Below are positions 1 through 10,169 of a stretch of DNA of 64,000 nucleotides, in pieces. Made by a program: the position numbers and the translations under genes. This DNA comes from Erythrobacter sp. (lineage in GTDB: Bacteria > Pseudomonadota > Alphaproteobacteria > Sphingomonadales > Sphingomonadaceae): positions 1,661,001 to 1,725,000 of the forward strand of contig NZ_CP136573.1 of the NCBI RefSeq assembly GCF_035194505.1, read 5' to 3'. The notes beneath the pieces are model-generated. The model ran no database searches and was not told the origin of the DNA. It saw only the letters and a program-made list of their open reading frames with translations. How positions within the stretch are numbered: position 1 is the first letter of the stretch; each line of letters begins with the position of its first letter.

Positions 1-99
1 TAGCCGGTGGACCACCCTAATGGGGCAGATCACCCCCTTCCCCTTGCCCCTGCCTGCCCCTATGGCGGGCGGCTCGCCGCTGGCGGGCAGGATCCGACC

Positions 100-1494
100 A
101 TGCAGCACGCAACCCCTCTATCGACGCCCGGCTGGGGCCATGAAATCCGCGCGACACTCGCGCTCGCGGTGCCGCTGGCGGCGACCAATCTGCTGCAGAT
201 GCTGATCCATGCGGTCGACGTGATCTTCATCGCCCGGCTGGGTGACGAGCCGCTGGCCGCCTCCAGCCTCGCGATTGCGATCTTCGGTCTGACGGTGTGG
301 GCGATGACCGGACTTGTCGGCGCCTGCGCCCCGCTGATCGCGGCCGAGCGCGGGCGGCGGCTCCATTCGGTGCGCGATATCCGCCGCACGGTGCGGATGG
401 GGATGTGGGTGTCGGTCGGGTTCGGCCTCGTCGGCATGGGCGTGGCCTTCGCGGGCGAAGCGCTGCTGCTGGCGAGCGGTCAGGACGCGGCCATAGCGGC
501 CATGGCGGGCGAATTCCTCGCCGTGCTGGCCTTCGCGATGATCCCGATGATCCTTGCCGGCGTGTTCCGCATCTTCGTCGCCGCGCTCGGCAAGCCCGGC
601 TATGCGACCGCGATCACCCTGCTGGCGCTCTGCACCAATATCCTCGGCAACTGGACGCTGGTGTTCGGCAATCTGGGCCTGCCTGCGCTCGGCCTGATGG
701 GCTCGGCCCTGTCGAGCGTGATCACGGCCATCGCGATGCTGGTCGCCTATGTGGTGGTGATCGGAAGCGACCGCCAGCTGCGGCGCTATCGCATCTTCGG
801 GCGCTGGTGGCGGCCGGAATGGAACCGCCTGAAGCAGATCATGGTGATCGGCACGCCGATTTCGCTGACCGTGCTGGCCGAGGCCGGACTGTTCAGCGGC
901 GCGGCGCTGCTGATGGGGCGGATCGGCGAAACAGAACTGGCCGCCCATACGCTCGCGCTAAATCTTGCGGCGCTCGCCTTCCAGATCCCTTTCGGAACGG
1001 CGCAAGCGGCGACCATCCGGGTCGGCTATCACATGGGCGCAGGCGACGCGCAGGCAGCGGGCCGCGCAGGCTGGGTGGCGCTGGTGATCGGCACCGGTTT
1101 CATGAGCACGACCGCGCTGGCGATGATGCTGGTGCCGAGTGCGTTGCTGCAAATCTATGTCGACCCCGCCCTGCCCGCCAATGCCGCGCTGGTGGGCTTT
1201 GCGGTGCAATATCTCACCCTCGCCGCGATCTTCCAGCTGGCGGACGGGGTGCAGGCGGTCGGCGCGGGGGCACTGCGCGGGCTTCAGGACACGCAGGTGC
1301 CGATGTGGATCGCGATCTTCAGCTACTGGGTGCCCGGCTTCGGCCTTGCCATCGGATTGGGCTTCTTCACCCCGCTCGAAGGCACGGGCGTGTGGATCGG
1401 CCTTGCGACCGGATTGTTCTTTGCCGCAGGCGGATTGCTGTGGCGCTGGGCGCGGCGCGACCGGCTGGGGCTGACGGCTGCACTGCCGGCCTAA
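100..1494 (+). CDS. MATE family multidrug/Na+ antiporter
   Basis: A 464-residue polytopic inner-membrane protein with about twelve hydrophobic segments arranged as two similar halves, the MatE layout, at the usual family length of 440-480. Family members export cationic drugs or metabolites in exchange for Na+ or H+. The ATG at 100 is chosen because the first membrane segment follows soon after (ATLALAVPLAATNLLQM). The longer reading from 7 adds a 31-residue Pro/Gly-rich lead unlike MATE N-termini. Its stop overlaps the stop of the convergent mscS-type gene by four bases. The substrate cannot be read from sequence. Confidence 0.88.
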   Translation: MQHATPLSTPGWGHEIRATLALAVPLAATNLLQMLIHAVDVIFIARLGDEPLAASSLAIAIFGLTVWAMTGLVGACAPLIAAERGRRLHSVRDIRRTVRMGMWVSVGFGLVGMGVAFAGEALLLASGQDAAIAAMAGEFLAVLAFAMIPMILAGVFRIFVAALGKPGYATAITLLALCTNILGNWTLVFGNLGLPALGLMGSALSSVITAIAMLVAYVVVIGSDRQLRRYRIFGRWWRPEWNRLKQIMVIGTPISLTVLAEAGLFSGAALLMGRIGETELAAHTLALNLAALAFQIPFGTAQAATIRVGYHMGAGDAQAAGRAGWVALVIGTGFMSTTALAMMLVPSALLQIYVDPALPANAALVGFAVQYLTLAAIFQLADGVQAVGAGALRGLQDTQVPMWIAIFSYWVPGFGLAIGLGFFTPLEGTGVWIGLATGLFFAAGGLLWRWARRDRLGLTAALPA

Positions 1495-2354
1495 CGCGGC
1501 GCGGCGGCTCCAGGAGGGGCGGCCACGCCGGTCGGGATGGTGATCCCGAGGGTGTCGAACTTCAGCTTCACCGCTTCATTCAATGCCCATGATAGCGCGA
1601 GATAATCGCCAGTCTTGCACCATACCCTGAGGCCGACCCGCACGGAGTTTTCCGCCAGCGCCGCGACAAAGGCGACCGGTGCGGGATCGGCGAGCACCCG
1701 CGGATCGGCCTTCGCCAGTTCCAGTATCGCCGCGCGCGCAGCCTTGAGATCATCCTCGTAGCCGATGTTCACCAGCAGCTCGAAACGCCGGGTGGGCATG
1801 CGCGAATGGTTGACCACCGGCTTGTTCCACAGCTCGTTATTGGGAACCATCACGTAAAGCCCGTCGAGCTGGAGGATCTCGGTGGTGAACAGGCCGATCG
1901 CCTGCACCGAACCTGCCACGGTGCCTGCGGTGATGTATTCGCCGACCCGGAACGGGCGCTGGATCAGGATCATCACGCCCGCCGCGACATTGCTGAGCGT
2001 GCCCTGCAAGGCGAGGCCGACCGCCAGCGCCAACCCGCCCAGCGCCGCGATGATGCTGGTGGTCTGCACCCCGAACTGGGTCAGCACGGTGATCGCCACC
2101 ACCACCCACAGCGCATACTTGATGATGTTGCTGAGGAACTTGGCGACGGTCGGCTCGATCCGGTCGGAACTGGTCAGCGCGCGGTCGGCCCAGCGCGACA
2201 GCAGCCGGGCCAGCACCACGCCGATCACTGTCACCGCAATCGCGCCGGTCAGGAAGGCGAGGTTGACCTTCAGCCACACCCAGGCCTCGGCGGCGAAGTT
2301 GATCTCGTCATTGAGGTGCGCGGGAACTTTCGGCGGCAGTTTGGGGGCAGACAT
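1491..2354 (-). CDS. MscS-type small mechanosensitive ion channel
   Basis: A 287-residue membrane channel that would release solutes under hypo-osmotic stress. It has three predicted membrane helices. The Gly/Ala-rich pore helix (LGGLALAVGLALQGTLSNVA) is followed by the family's beta-domain entry (RPFRVGEYI) and by a C-terminal cytoplasmic domain. The ATG at 2354 gives the normal compact MscS N-terminus (MSAPKLPPK). Upstream in-frame ATGs would run back across the groES promoter and CIRCE and are rejected. It is transcribed divergently from groES and convergently with the MATE gene. Confidence 0.88.
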   Translation of the reverse strand: MSAPKLPPKVPAHLNDEINFAAEAWVWLKVNLAFLTGAIAVTVIGVVLARLLSRWADRALTSSDRIEPTVAKFLSNIIKYALWVVVAITVLTQFGVQTTSIIAALGGLALAVGLALQGTLSNVAAGVMILIQRPFRVGEYITAGTVAGSVQAIGLFTTEILQLDGLYVMVPNNELWNKPVVNHSRMPTRRFELLVNIGYEDDLKAARAAILELAKADPRVLADPAPVAFVAALAENSVRVGLRVWCKTGDYLALSWALNEAVKLKFDTLGITIPTGVAAPPGAAAPR

Positions 2355-2503
2355 CAGGCACTTGGCTCCTTGCATGTGCGGGAGGCTGGATACCCGCTCG
2401 CGCCGGGGCTGACCACCCCGCCCCGCCGCGCGCTGCCCGGGCCGAAAATTTTTTGCGCGCGCGGGGGTTGATTCATTTCGTCCCCACGACCAAATGCGGC
2501 GCG

Positions 2504-2530
2504 TTGGCACTCTCGAGAGGAGAGTGCCAA
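2504..2530. promoter_or_regulatory. CIRCE operator upstream of groESL
   Basis: A perfect inverted repeat TTGGCACTC-N9-GAGTGCCAA, with the spacer exactly nine bases. It matches the CIRCE consensus TTAGCACTC-N9-GAGTGCTAA except for one symmetric A-to-G change in each arm. It lies 34 bases before the groES start. CIRCE is bound by the HrcA repressor and makes chaperonin expression heat-inducible. hrcA itself is not in this window. Confidence 0.95.
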
Positions 2531-2564
2531 GCCAACTCATCCACTCACAGGAAAGGTCATACAC

Positions 2565-2852
2565 ATGGCATTTCGTCCGCTCCACGACCGCGTCGTGGTC
2601 CGTCGTATCGAAGCCGACCAGAAGACCGCTGGCGGCATCATCATCCCCGACAGCGCCCAGGAAAAGCCGAGCGAAGGCGAAGTCATCGCCGTCGGCGAAG
2701 GCAACCGTGACGACAGCGGCAACCGCATCGCGCTCGACGTGAAGGTCGGTGACCGCGTGCTGTTCGGCAAGTGGTCGGGCACCGAAGTCAAGATCGCAGG
2801 CGAAGACCTGCTGATCATGAAGGAAAGCGACATCATGGGTATCGTCGGCTGA
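2565..2852 (+). CDS. groES: Co-chaperonin GroES
   Basis: A 95-residue cytoplasmic co-chaperonin that caps the GroEL ring. It begins MAFRPLHDRVVVRRIEAD and carries the mobile-loop region KTAGGIIIPDSAQEKPSEG and the C-terminal strand around GTEVKIAGEDLLIMKESDI. Length is standard. It is the first gene of the groES-groL pair, 53 bases before groL, under the CIRCE operator. Confidence 0.98.
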   Translation: MAFRPLHDRVVVRRIEADQKTAGGIIIPDSAQEKPSEGEVIAVGEGNRDDSGNRIALDVKVGDRVLFGKWSGTEVKIAGEDLLIMKESDIMGIVG

Positions 2853-2905
2853 GCCGAACGAACCCCTAGCTTTTCAATACCAACCCAATCTCAGGAGAAA
2901 CAATC

Positions 2906-4537
<1,632 letters not shown>

Positions 4538-4555
4538 GCCGCTAGGGCGGGCGCG

Positions 4556-4645
4556 AGCCAGCCAAGGCTGGCTCCGCACTCGCCAAAGGCCGGCCAGCGG
4601 GGCGCCCGCGCCCCGTCTGACGACTCCGGCTTCGCCGGAGTCGTC
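4556..4645. repeat. Hairpin-rich trailer of groL
   Basis: Between the groL stop and its terminator lie two perfect hairpins. The first is AGCCAGCC-AA-GGCTGGCT at 4556-4573. The second is a 12-bp stem with a TTC loop at 4619-4645 (arm GACGACTCCGGC). Similar strings of short GC-rich hairpins follow ctrA and ppa. They may stabilise the transcript or be a dispersed palindromic repeat. No protein is supported here. Confidence 0.6.
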
Positions 4646-4661
4646 TCAGGCACCGAAAAAG

Positions 4662-4694
4662 AAAACCCCGGCGGTTCATCCCGCCGGGGTTTTT
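4662..4694 (+). terminator. Intrinsic terminator of groESL
   Basis: Stem CCCCGGCGG-TTCATC-CCGCCGGGG flanked by AAAA and TTTTT, giving a 9-bp GC stem that extends to 13 bp through the A/T arms. It can act in both directions, but the only upstream transcript is groESL. Confidence 0.93.
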
Positions 4695-4721
4695 CATTTG
4701 CCTTGGCGCGCAAGGCATTGA

Positions 4722-6164
4722 ATGAATGCGCCGGGCAAACAGGGTGTTTTCATGGGATTGTTCGGGTCCAAGCGGCCAAAGACCGTCGAGGGCAAGTCGC
4801 TGGTCGAATCCTGGATGGGCGTGTTTTTCGGCTATGCCCATGTCACTCCGGTCGCCAGCGAGGCGCAGCTGCGCGATGCCTTGGCGGGGGGCGCCTATAG
4901 CTGCCTCGGTCAGAGGCACAGCTACAACGGCATCCAGGTCATCCCCGGCATCACCGCGCTCGACATGGGCAATTCGGCGCTCAAGGCTTGCACCTATGAT
5001 CCGGTGAGCGAGACCGCCACCTGCGGCCCGTCGCTCAAGATCGTCGAACTGAAGCAGGAATTGCTCAAGCACCGCCGCAAGATGCTCAACAGCGGCAATT
5101 ACATGGAGCAGACCGTGATCGGCGCGCTCACCAGCGGCACCCACGGCTATGGCGCGCAAGGGGTGGTGGCGCAGAGCGTGACCGCGCTGACCTTCCTCGA
5201 CGGCAAGGGCGAGCCGGTGACGCTGAAGGTGGGCGACGCGGACTTCCCCTATGCTGCCCTGTCCTTCGGCACCATCGGCCCGATCATCAGCGTCACCCTG
5301 CGCACCGCGCCGCTGGAAAGCTACCGGTCGGATGCGTGGATTACGCGCCTCTCCAAGAAGGCGGCACTTTCGCGCGGCGCGATTGCGGTGACGGCGGCCT
5401 ACGTGCCCTACAGCAACCCCGATGACCCGCTGATCATGCTCCACACGCTGCGCCCCGCGACGCCCGGCAAGGGCCCGCGTGAGACCAATGCGCCGCTCTA
5501 TTCGCCCAAGCGCCTGCTGGAGGCCCTACTGAAGCGGCTCTGGGCGTTCGACCGCACCTTTCCTGCCTTCCGCTACTATCTCCAGCGCGCGGCGGACAGG
5601 CTCGACATCCGCAACCACAAGCGGATCATCACCGATCCGGAAGACCTCGACTACCTCTATGATCCCGATCCCGGCCTCAAAAGCCAGCGCCCGCCCGACC
5701 TCTTGACCGGGTTCTTCTCGACCACCTTCACCGCCTACAACCTCGCCTTCTTCGTGCCGATTGCCCGGACCGACGAGGTGGTGCGCTTCATCATGCGCGA
5801 GGCGCAAAAGCTTCGCGAGAAGGGCTTCGTGCTGAAGAGCATGATCTCGATCCGCGAGCTTGCCGACGCCAGCGATCTGCCCTTTGCGGGCAATTTCGGC
5901 GAGCCGGTCTCCGCGATCGACCTGTTTTCCGATGTCCGCGACTACGCCTGGCTCGAACGGCTGCAAGCCATGGTGATCGCCAACTTCCCCGGGGTGCGCC
6001 CGCATTGGGGCAAGAGCATGATCACCGAGGATTTCGCCCCCGCACTGGGCGAGGCGCACATCGCGCGGATGCGCGCGCTGCACCTTGGCCACTATCCGCC
6101 CGGCACGCTCACGCCGAACGCGGCGGTGCGCAAGCTGTTCGATCTGGGCCATACGCCCCACTGA
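4722..6164 (+). CDS. FAD-binding oxidoreductase, aldonolactone-oxidase-like
   Basis: A 480-residue flavoprotein. The N-terminal PCMH-type FAD-binding domain (residues about 35-200) contains the typical turn SGTHGYGAQG and LSFGTIGPI. The C-terminal half resembles the D-arabinono-1,4-lactone/L-gulonolactone oxidase catalytic domain (FFVPIARTDEVVRFIM). Such enzymes oxidise sugar lactones or related alcohols, and the substrate here is unknown. Two starts are plausible, ATG at 4722 and ATG at 4752 (MGLFGSKRPK). The longer is reported. It is a single gene downstream of the groL terminator. Confidence 0.8.
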   Translation: MNAPGKQGVFMGLFGSKRPKTVEGKSLVESWMGVFFGYAHVTPVASEAQLRDALAGGAYSCLGQRHSYNGIQVIPGITALDMGNSALKACTYDPVSETATCGPSLKIVELKQELLKHRRKMLNSGNYMEQTVIGALTSGTHGYGAQGVVAQSVTALTFLDGKGEPVTLKVGDADFPYAALSFGTIGPIISVTLRTAPLESYRSDAWITRLSKKAALSRGAIAVTAAYVPYSNPDDPLIMLHTLRPATPGKGPRETNAPLYSPKRLLEALLKRLWAFDRTFPAFRYYLQRAADRLDIRNHKRIITDPEDLDYLYDPDPGLKSQRPPDLLTGFFSTTFTAYNLAFFVPIARTDEVVRFIMREAQKLREKGFVLKSMISIRELADASDLPFAGNFGEPVSAIDLFSDVRDYAWLERLQAMVIANFPGVRPHWGKSMITEDFAPALGEAHIARMRALHLGHYPPGTLTPNAAVRKLFDLGHTPH

Positions 6165-6210
6165 CGCAGGCTCGGCTGCTTGCTAGAAAGACAGCAGAGG
6201 AGAACCGCGC

Positions 6211-6801
6211 ATGAACCGCAGGCATGTCATCACCGCTCTGGCGCTCGCGCTGACGGCCAGTCCGGCGCTCGCCCAGACGGCCAGCGCGCCTCCTCCCGCC
6301 GCCAATTTCGTCGCGCCCGATTTTGCCGTGCCGACCCGGATCGAAGGGCCGGGCTTCGTGCTCGTCCCGCTCGGCCCGGCCTTGGCGCAGATCGACTTTG
6401 CCGCCTACATGTCCTCGATCGCGCATTTGCAGCAGACCTTCACCCGCAGCACCGGCTGGCCGCGCGCAGACATTACCGCCGCCGAGGCCATGCTCGACAT
6501 GGAGACCGAGGCGGGGCGCTTTGCCGCCCGCGAATCCTTTGCCTATGCCGTGCTGACACCTGACGGCGCGCGCGAGCGCGGCTGCGTCTATGTCTACCCC
6601 GGCGGTGTGGGCGGCCATGATGCCATCGTCCGCCTGTGGGTCACCAAGGCCGAATATGACGCGGGCTTCGATGCGGAGCTTTACGCCTGGACGAAAGGCT
6701 GGATCGCGAAGGACTGGCCGTTCCGCAATGTCGCCTATCCCGGCCGCGCCATTGCGTGGGAGACGTGGGACGCGCTGGTGGCTGCCAAGCCCAAGCCCTA
6801 G
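6211..6801 (+). CDS. Secreted protein of unknown function
   Basis: A 196-residue protein with a clear Sec signal peptide (RR, then ITALALALTASPALAQ; cleavage after Ala-Gln-Ala type site near residue 22). The mature part has an acidic/aromatic pattern around AYVLTPDG and RLWVTKAEYDAGF that loosely recalls GNAT-fold sequences, but I cannot assign a family with confidence. An AGAGGAG ribosome binding site sits upstream of the ATG. It ends convergently with the HNH nuclease gene, overlapping by four bases. Confidence 0.65.
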   Translation: MNRRHVITALALALTASPALAQTASAPPPAANFVAPDFAVPTRIEGPGFVLVPLGPALAQIDFAAYMSSIAHLQQTFTRSTGWPRADITAAEAMLDMETEAGRFAARESFAYAVLTPDGARERGCVYVYPGGVGGHDAIVRLWVTKAEYDAGFDAELYAWTKGWIAKDWPFRNVAYPGRAIAWETWDALVAAKPKP

Positions 6802-7436
6802 GCTTCCAGCTCCACATCCCAATACAGCCAGTCGCGCCAGGTTTCGTGGAGATAACCGGGCGGAAACAGCTTTCCGGCCTGTTGCAGCTGCCAGCTCGTG
6901 GGGCGGATCGGCGCCTGATAGACCGGCATTGCCGCCTGCTTGGGCGTGCGTCCGCCCTTCTTCATGTTGCACGGCGCACAGGCGGTGATGATGTTCTCCC
7001 ACGTCGTGCGCCCGCCCAGCCGGCGCGGGGTTACATGATCGAAGGTCAGCTGCTCGTGGCTGCCGCAATACTGGCACTGGAAGCGATCGCGCAGGAACAC
7101 GTTGAAGCGGGTGAAGGCGGGAAACTCGCTCTGCTTCACATATTGCCGGAGCGCGATGACGCTCGGGATCTTCATGTCGAGGCTGGGCGAATGCACCTCG
7201 CGGTCATAGCTCGCGACGATGTCCACCCGGTCAAGGAACACCGCCTTGATCGCGGTCTGCCACGGCCACAGGCTCAGCGGGTAATAGGACAGCGGGGTGT
7301 AATCGGCGTTGAGCACCAGCGCCGGACAGGCCGAAAGGTTGCGCGTCGGGTCTTCATCGACGCCGCGGAACCGGGCTGCTTTCTCGATCAGTTCGGCATT
7401 GAACACTGTGCGCGTTCCTCCCTGATTGCGTCGCAT
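6798..7436 (-). CDS. HNH endonuclease family protein
   Basis: A 212-residue cytoplasmic protein. Its C-terminal half holds an HNH/McrA-type module: CQYCG near residue 120, the catalytic pair FDHVTPR, an Asn in TTWENIITAC, and CAPCN. The four Cys form the zinc-binding treble clef. Single HNH proteins of this type are common in Alphaproteobacteria and their role is not established. The start is uncertain: ATG (MRRNQGG) or a GTG eleven codons later (VFNAELIEK). The intergenic DNA upstream carries DnaA-box-like repeats. Confidence 0.82.
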   Translation of the reverse strand: MRRNQGGTRTVFNAELIEKAARFRGVDEDPTRNLSACPALVLNADYTPLSYYPLSLWPWQTAIKAVFLDRVDIVASYDREVHSPSLDMKIPSVIALRQYVKQSEFPAFTRFNVFLRDRFQCQYCGSHEQLTFDHVTPRRLGGRTTWENIITACAPCNMKKGGRTPKQAAMPVYQAPIRPTSWQLQQAGKLFPPGYLHETWRDWLYWDVELEA

Positions 7437-7478
7437 CCTGCCGTGGCACGGCGAAGAGTCAAACCCGTGACAGGGTGG

Positions 7479-7516
7479 GTATCCACAGGCGCAAGCTGTG
7501 GAGAGCCTGTGGATAG
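7479..7516. promoter_or_regulatory. Inverted pair of DnaA-box-like sequences
   Basis: The 10-bp perfect inverted repeat TATCCACAGG (7480-7489) and CCTGTGGATA (7506-7515) encloses a third TGTGGA core. Each outer copy matches the DnaA box TTATNCACA at eight of nine positions (GTATCCACA and its complement). It lies in the promoter region between the HNH gene and gluQ. The surroundings are not AT-rich, so a regulatory DnaA site fits better than an origin. Confidence 0.4.
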
Positions 7517-7543
7517 CGCAACAATCTGTCGTATGGTGCGCGA

Positions 7544-8374
7544 ATGCCTGTCACCGCCCCCCTTGTGACCCGTTTCGCGCCAAGTCCCAATGGTCCGCTG
7601 CATCTCGGCCACGCGCTCTCCGCGATTGTCGCGCATGATCTGGCGCGGGAGAGCGGTGGGCGGTTCCTGCTGCGGATCGAGGATATCGACGGGCCGCGTT
7701 CCCGCCCCGAACTCGCCCGGGAATTCCGCCGCGATCTGGAATGGCTTGGGCTGGAGTGGGAGGAGGTGCCCGCGCAATCGACCCGGCTTGCGACCTATGC
7801 CGCTGCCGCCGAGGTGCTCAAGGCGCGCGGCCTCATCTTCCCCTGCACCTGCACCCGCAGCGAGATCGAGGCAGCGGGCGCAGTCGAAGGCTCTGATGGC
7901 CTCATTTACCCCGGCACCTGCAAGCATCGCCCGCCCGATCCCGCGCGTCCCGCCGCATGGCGGCTCGATGCGGCCAAGGCCCTCGCCGAGACCGGACCGC
8001 TGACGTGGGAGGATGCGCTGGCTGGCCCGCAGAGCGTCGATCTTGCCCGCCTCGGCGATGTGGTGCTGGTGCGCAAGGACCTGCCCGCCAGCTATCACCT
8101 CGCCGTCACGCTCGACGATGCGGCGGACGGGGTGACGCTGGTAACGCGCGGGGCCGATCTGTTCGCGGCGAGCCACGTGCACCGCACGCTGCAAGCCCTG
8201 CTCGGCCTGCCTGTTCCGCGCTGGCATCACCACGGCCTGCTGCTGGGCGAGGACGGGCAGAAGCTCGCCAAGCGCCGCGGCTCGCCCGCGCTGGCCGAGC
8301 GGCGGCTGGCGGGCGAGGACGGGCAGAGGCTCGCCGATGCACTGCGTGTGCAACATTTGTCACTTGGAACCTGA
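7544..8374 (+). CDS. gluQ: Glutamyl-Q tRNA(Asp) synthetase
   Basis: A 276-residue truncated class I glutamyl-tRNA synthetase paralogue that attaches Glu to queuosine-34 of tRNA(Asp). It has the ATP motif HLGH at 20-23 after FAPSPNGP, RIEDIDGPR, a zinc site (CTCTR with a later YPGTCKHR), and KLAKRRG in place of KMSKS. It lacks an anticodon-binding domain, as the family does. Downstream genes follow closely. Confidence 0.95.
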   Translation: MPVTAPLVTRFAPSPNGPLHLGHALSAIVAHDLARESGGRFLLRIEDIDGPRSRPELAREFRRDLEWLGLEWEEVPAQSTRLATYAAAAEVLKARGLIFPCTCTRSEIEAAGAVEGSDGLIYPGTCKHRPPDPARPAAWRLDAAKALAETGPLTWEDALAGPQSVDLARLGDVVLVRKDLPASYHLAVTLDDAADGVTLVTRGADLFAASHVHRTLQALLGLPVPRWHHHGLLLGEDGQKLAKRRGSPALAERRLAGEDGQRLADALRVQHLSLGT

Positions 8375-8399
8375 GCCAGTCGCGTCCATTGTAGCCCGC

Positions 8400-8630
8400 A
8401 TGAACTATGTCCTCGTGCCCGTATTGCTCGTCCTGATGGGACTGGTGGCCTTTTCGCTGATCAAGGGGATCGTCGCCTTCCTCAAGACGACCAAGATCGA
8501 TCTGGAAACCGGCGAAGGCTCCACCGCAACCGATATGCAGCTGCTCCAGAACAAGGCGATGTTCGCGCGCATCAAGTATCAGGCGCTGGCGATCGTGGTG
8601 GTGGCAATCATTCTCGCGGTCTCGCGCTAA
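8400..8630 (+). CDS. Twin-transmembrane HIG1-domain protein
   Basis: A 76-residue inner-membrane protein with two hydrophobic helices (YVLVPVLLVLMGLVAFSLI and AIVVVAIILAVS). The loop between them contains LQNKAMFARIKYQ, matching the bacterial HIG1 (hypoxia-induced) pattern N-x-M-x-x-R-x-x-x-Q. HIG1 proteins associate with respiratory complexes, and the role in bacteria is largely inferred. The ATG at 8400 removes an unlikely Cys-rich lead that overlaps gluQ. It sits 12 bases before the adenosyltransferase gene. Confidence 0.85.
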   Translation: MNYVLVPVLLVLMGLVAFSLIKGIVAFLKTTKIDLETGEGSTATDMQLLQNKAMFARIKYQALAIVVVAIILAVSR

Positions 8631-8642
8631 GCCTGCCAACCG

Positions 8643-9218
8643 ATGGTCAAGCTGAACCGCATCTACACCCGCACCGGGGATGACGGGACGACGGGCCTCG
8701 TCGATGGCTCGCGCTGCCCCAAGCACTCGGCCCGCATCAATGCGATGGGGCTGGTGGACGAGGCGAACAGCGCCATCGGCCTTGCCATCTGCGCGATTGC
8801 CGATGACAGCCAGCGCGCGCTGCTGACGCGGGTACAGAACGATCTGTTCGATCTCGGCGCGGATCTTGCGACCCCTGCCGAGAATGACGACTTCACCCCG
8901 TCCGAGATGGTGCTGCGGATCGTGGCCTCGCAGCCGGAGTGGATCGAGGCGCAGATCGATGTGCTCAACGAGCGGCTGGAGCCGCTTACCAGCTTCGTCC
9001 TGCCCGGCGGGAGCGAGGCGGCGGCCCGCGTGCATGTCGCCCGCGCCACCACCCGCGCAGCCGAACGCGCAATGGTGCAGTTGGCCGCAGAGGTCCCGGT
9101 GAACCCGGCGGCGCTCGCCTATATCAACCGCCTGTCCGATCTGCTCTTCGTGCTCGCCCGTGTCACCAATGATGATGGCCGCTCGGACGTGAAATGGGTG
9201 CCCGGGCAAAACAGATAG
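8643..9218 (+). CDS. PduO-type cob(I)alamin adenosyltransferase
   Basis: A 191-residue cytoplasmic enzyme that transfers adenosyl from ATP to Co(I) corrinoids to make coenzyme B12. The N-terminal signature YTRTGDDGTTGLVDG, the acidic VDEANSAIGLA segment and the C-terminal AERAMVQLA...INRLSDLLFVLAR are characteristic of the PduO class. Length matches the family. It is probably cotranscribed with the HIG1 gene. Confidence 0.93.
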   Translation: MVKLNRIYTRTGDDGTTGLVDGSRCPKHSARINAMGLVDEANSAIGLAICAIADDSQRALLTRVQNDLFDLGADLATPAENDDFTPSEMVLRIVASQPEWIEAQIDVLNERLEPLTSFVLPGGSEAAARVHVARATTRAAERAMVQLAAEVPVNPAALAYINRLSDLLFVLARVTNDDGRSDVKWVPGQNR

Positions 9219-9294
9219 CGCGCTAATCGCTGGCTTTTGCAAAAGGCCCTCGCTACCAGCGCGGGCTATTGCTGCACCTGCGAAGGAATAGAAT

Positions 9295-10164
9295 ATGCGC
9301 AACATCGCTGTCATCGGCGCCGGCCAGATGGGGACCGGCATTGCCCAGACGGTTGCCGCCCACGGCATGAAAGTCATGCTGACCGATGTCGATCTGGCCC
9401 GGGCCGAAGCGGGCAAGGCCAATATCGAAAAGGCGCTGGCCAAGCTCATGGGGCGCGGCAAGATCGAGGCGCATGAGGCCGAAAGCCTGCTCGCCCGCAT
9501 CACGCCGGTGGCCGATTATGCGCCCTTCGCCGAGGCCGATCTCATCATCGAGGCCGCTACCGAACGCGAGGAGATCAAGAACGCGATCTTCGATGCAGCC
9601 GGCAAGGTGCTCGGCGCGGGCGCGATCATGGCGTCGAACACCTCGTCGATCCCGATCACCCGCATGGCCAACCACTCGCCCGATCCGGCGCGCTTCATCG
9701 GCCTCCACTTCTTCAATCCGGTGCCGGTGATGGGCCTGATCGAGGTGATCCCCGGCCTTGCCACCGCGCAGGAGACCACCGACAGCATCACCGCCTTCGC
9801 GCGGAGCCTCGGCAAGGAAGTGGTGCTTTCGCAGGACGAGCCCGGTTTCGTCGTCAACCGCATCCTGCTGCCGATGATCAACGAGGCGGTGTTCGTGCTC
9901 GGTCAGTCTACGGCGGGTATCGAGGATATCGACAAGGGCTGCCGGCTTGGCCTCAACCACCCGATGGGGCCGTTGCAGCTGGCCGATTTCGTCGGGCTCG
10001 ACACCTGCCTCGACATCATCAACGTGCTCTACACCACCACGCGCGACAGCAAGTATCGCGCCGCGCCGCTGCTGGTGAAATATGTCGAGGCCGGCTGGCT
10101 CGGCCGCAAGACCGGGCGCGGGTTCTACGACTATTCGGGCGAGGTGCCGGTTCCGACCCGCTGA
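9295..10164 (+). CDS. hbd: 3-hydroxybutyryl-CoA dehydrogenase
   Basis: A 289-residue NAD(P)-dependent 3-hydroxyacyl-CoA dehydrogenase. It has the Rossmann motif GAGQMGTGIAQ at residues 7-17, the catalytic His/Glu region GLHFFNPVPVMGLIEVI, the conserved NRILLPMINEA, and the C-terminal GRKTGRGFYDY. It acts in butyrate/PHB-type or beta-oxidation metabolism and is not fused to an enoyl-CoA hydratase. AAGGAAT precedes the ATG. A convergent gene ends six bases after its stop. Confidence 0.94.
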   Translation: MRNIAVIGAGQMGTGIAQTVAAHGMKVMLTDVDLARAEAGKANIEKALAKLMGRGKIEAHEAESLLARITPVADYAPFAEADLIIEAATEREEIKNAIFDAAGKVLGAGAIMASNTSSIPITRMANHSPDPARFIGLHFFNPVPVMGLIEVIPGLATAQETTDSITAFARSLGKEVVLSQDEPGFVVNRILLPMINEAVFVLGQSTAGIEDIDKGCRLGLNHPMGPLQLADFVGLDTCLDIINVLYTTTRDSKYRAAPLLVKYVEAGWLGRKTGRGFYDYSGEVPVPTR

Positions 10165-10169
10165 GGCGG

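Noticed and set aside
7479..7516. Chromosomal origin (oriC)
   Set aside because: Only two near-consensus DnaA boxes and no AT-rich unwinding region, so it is listed only as a possible DnaA site.
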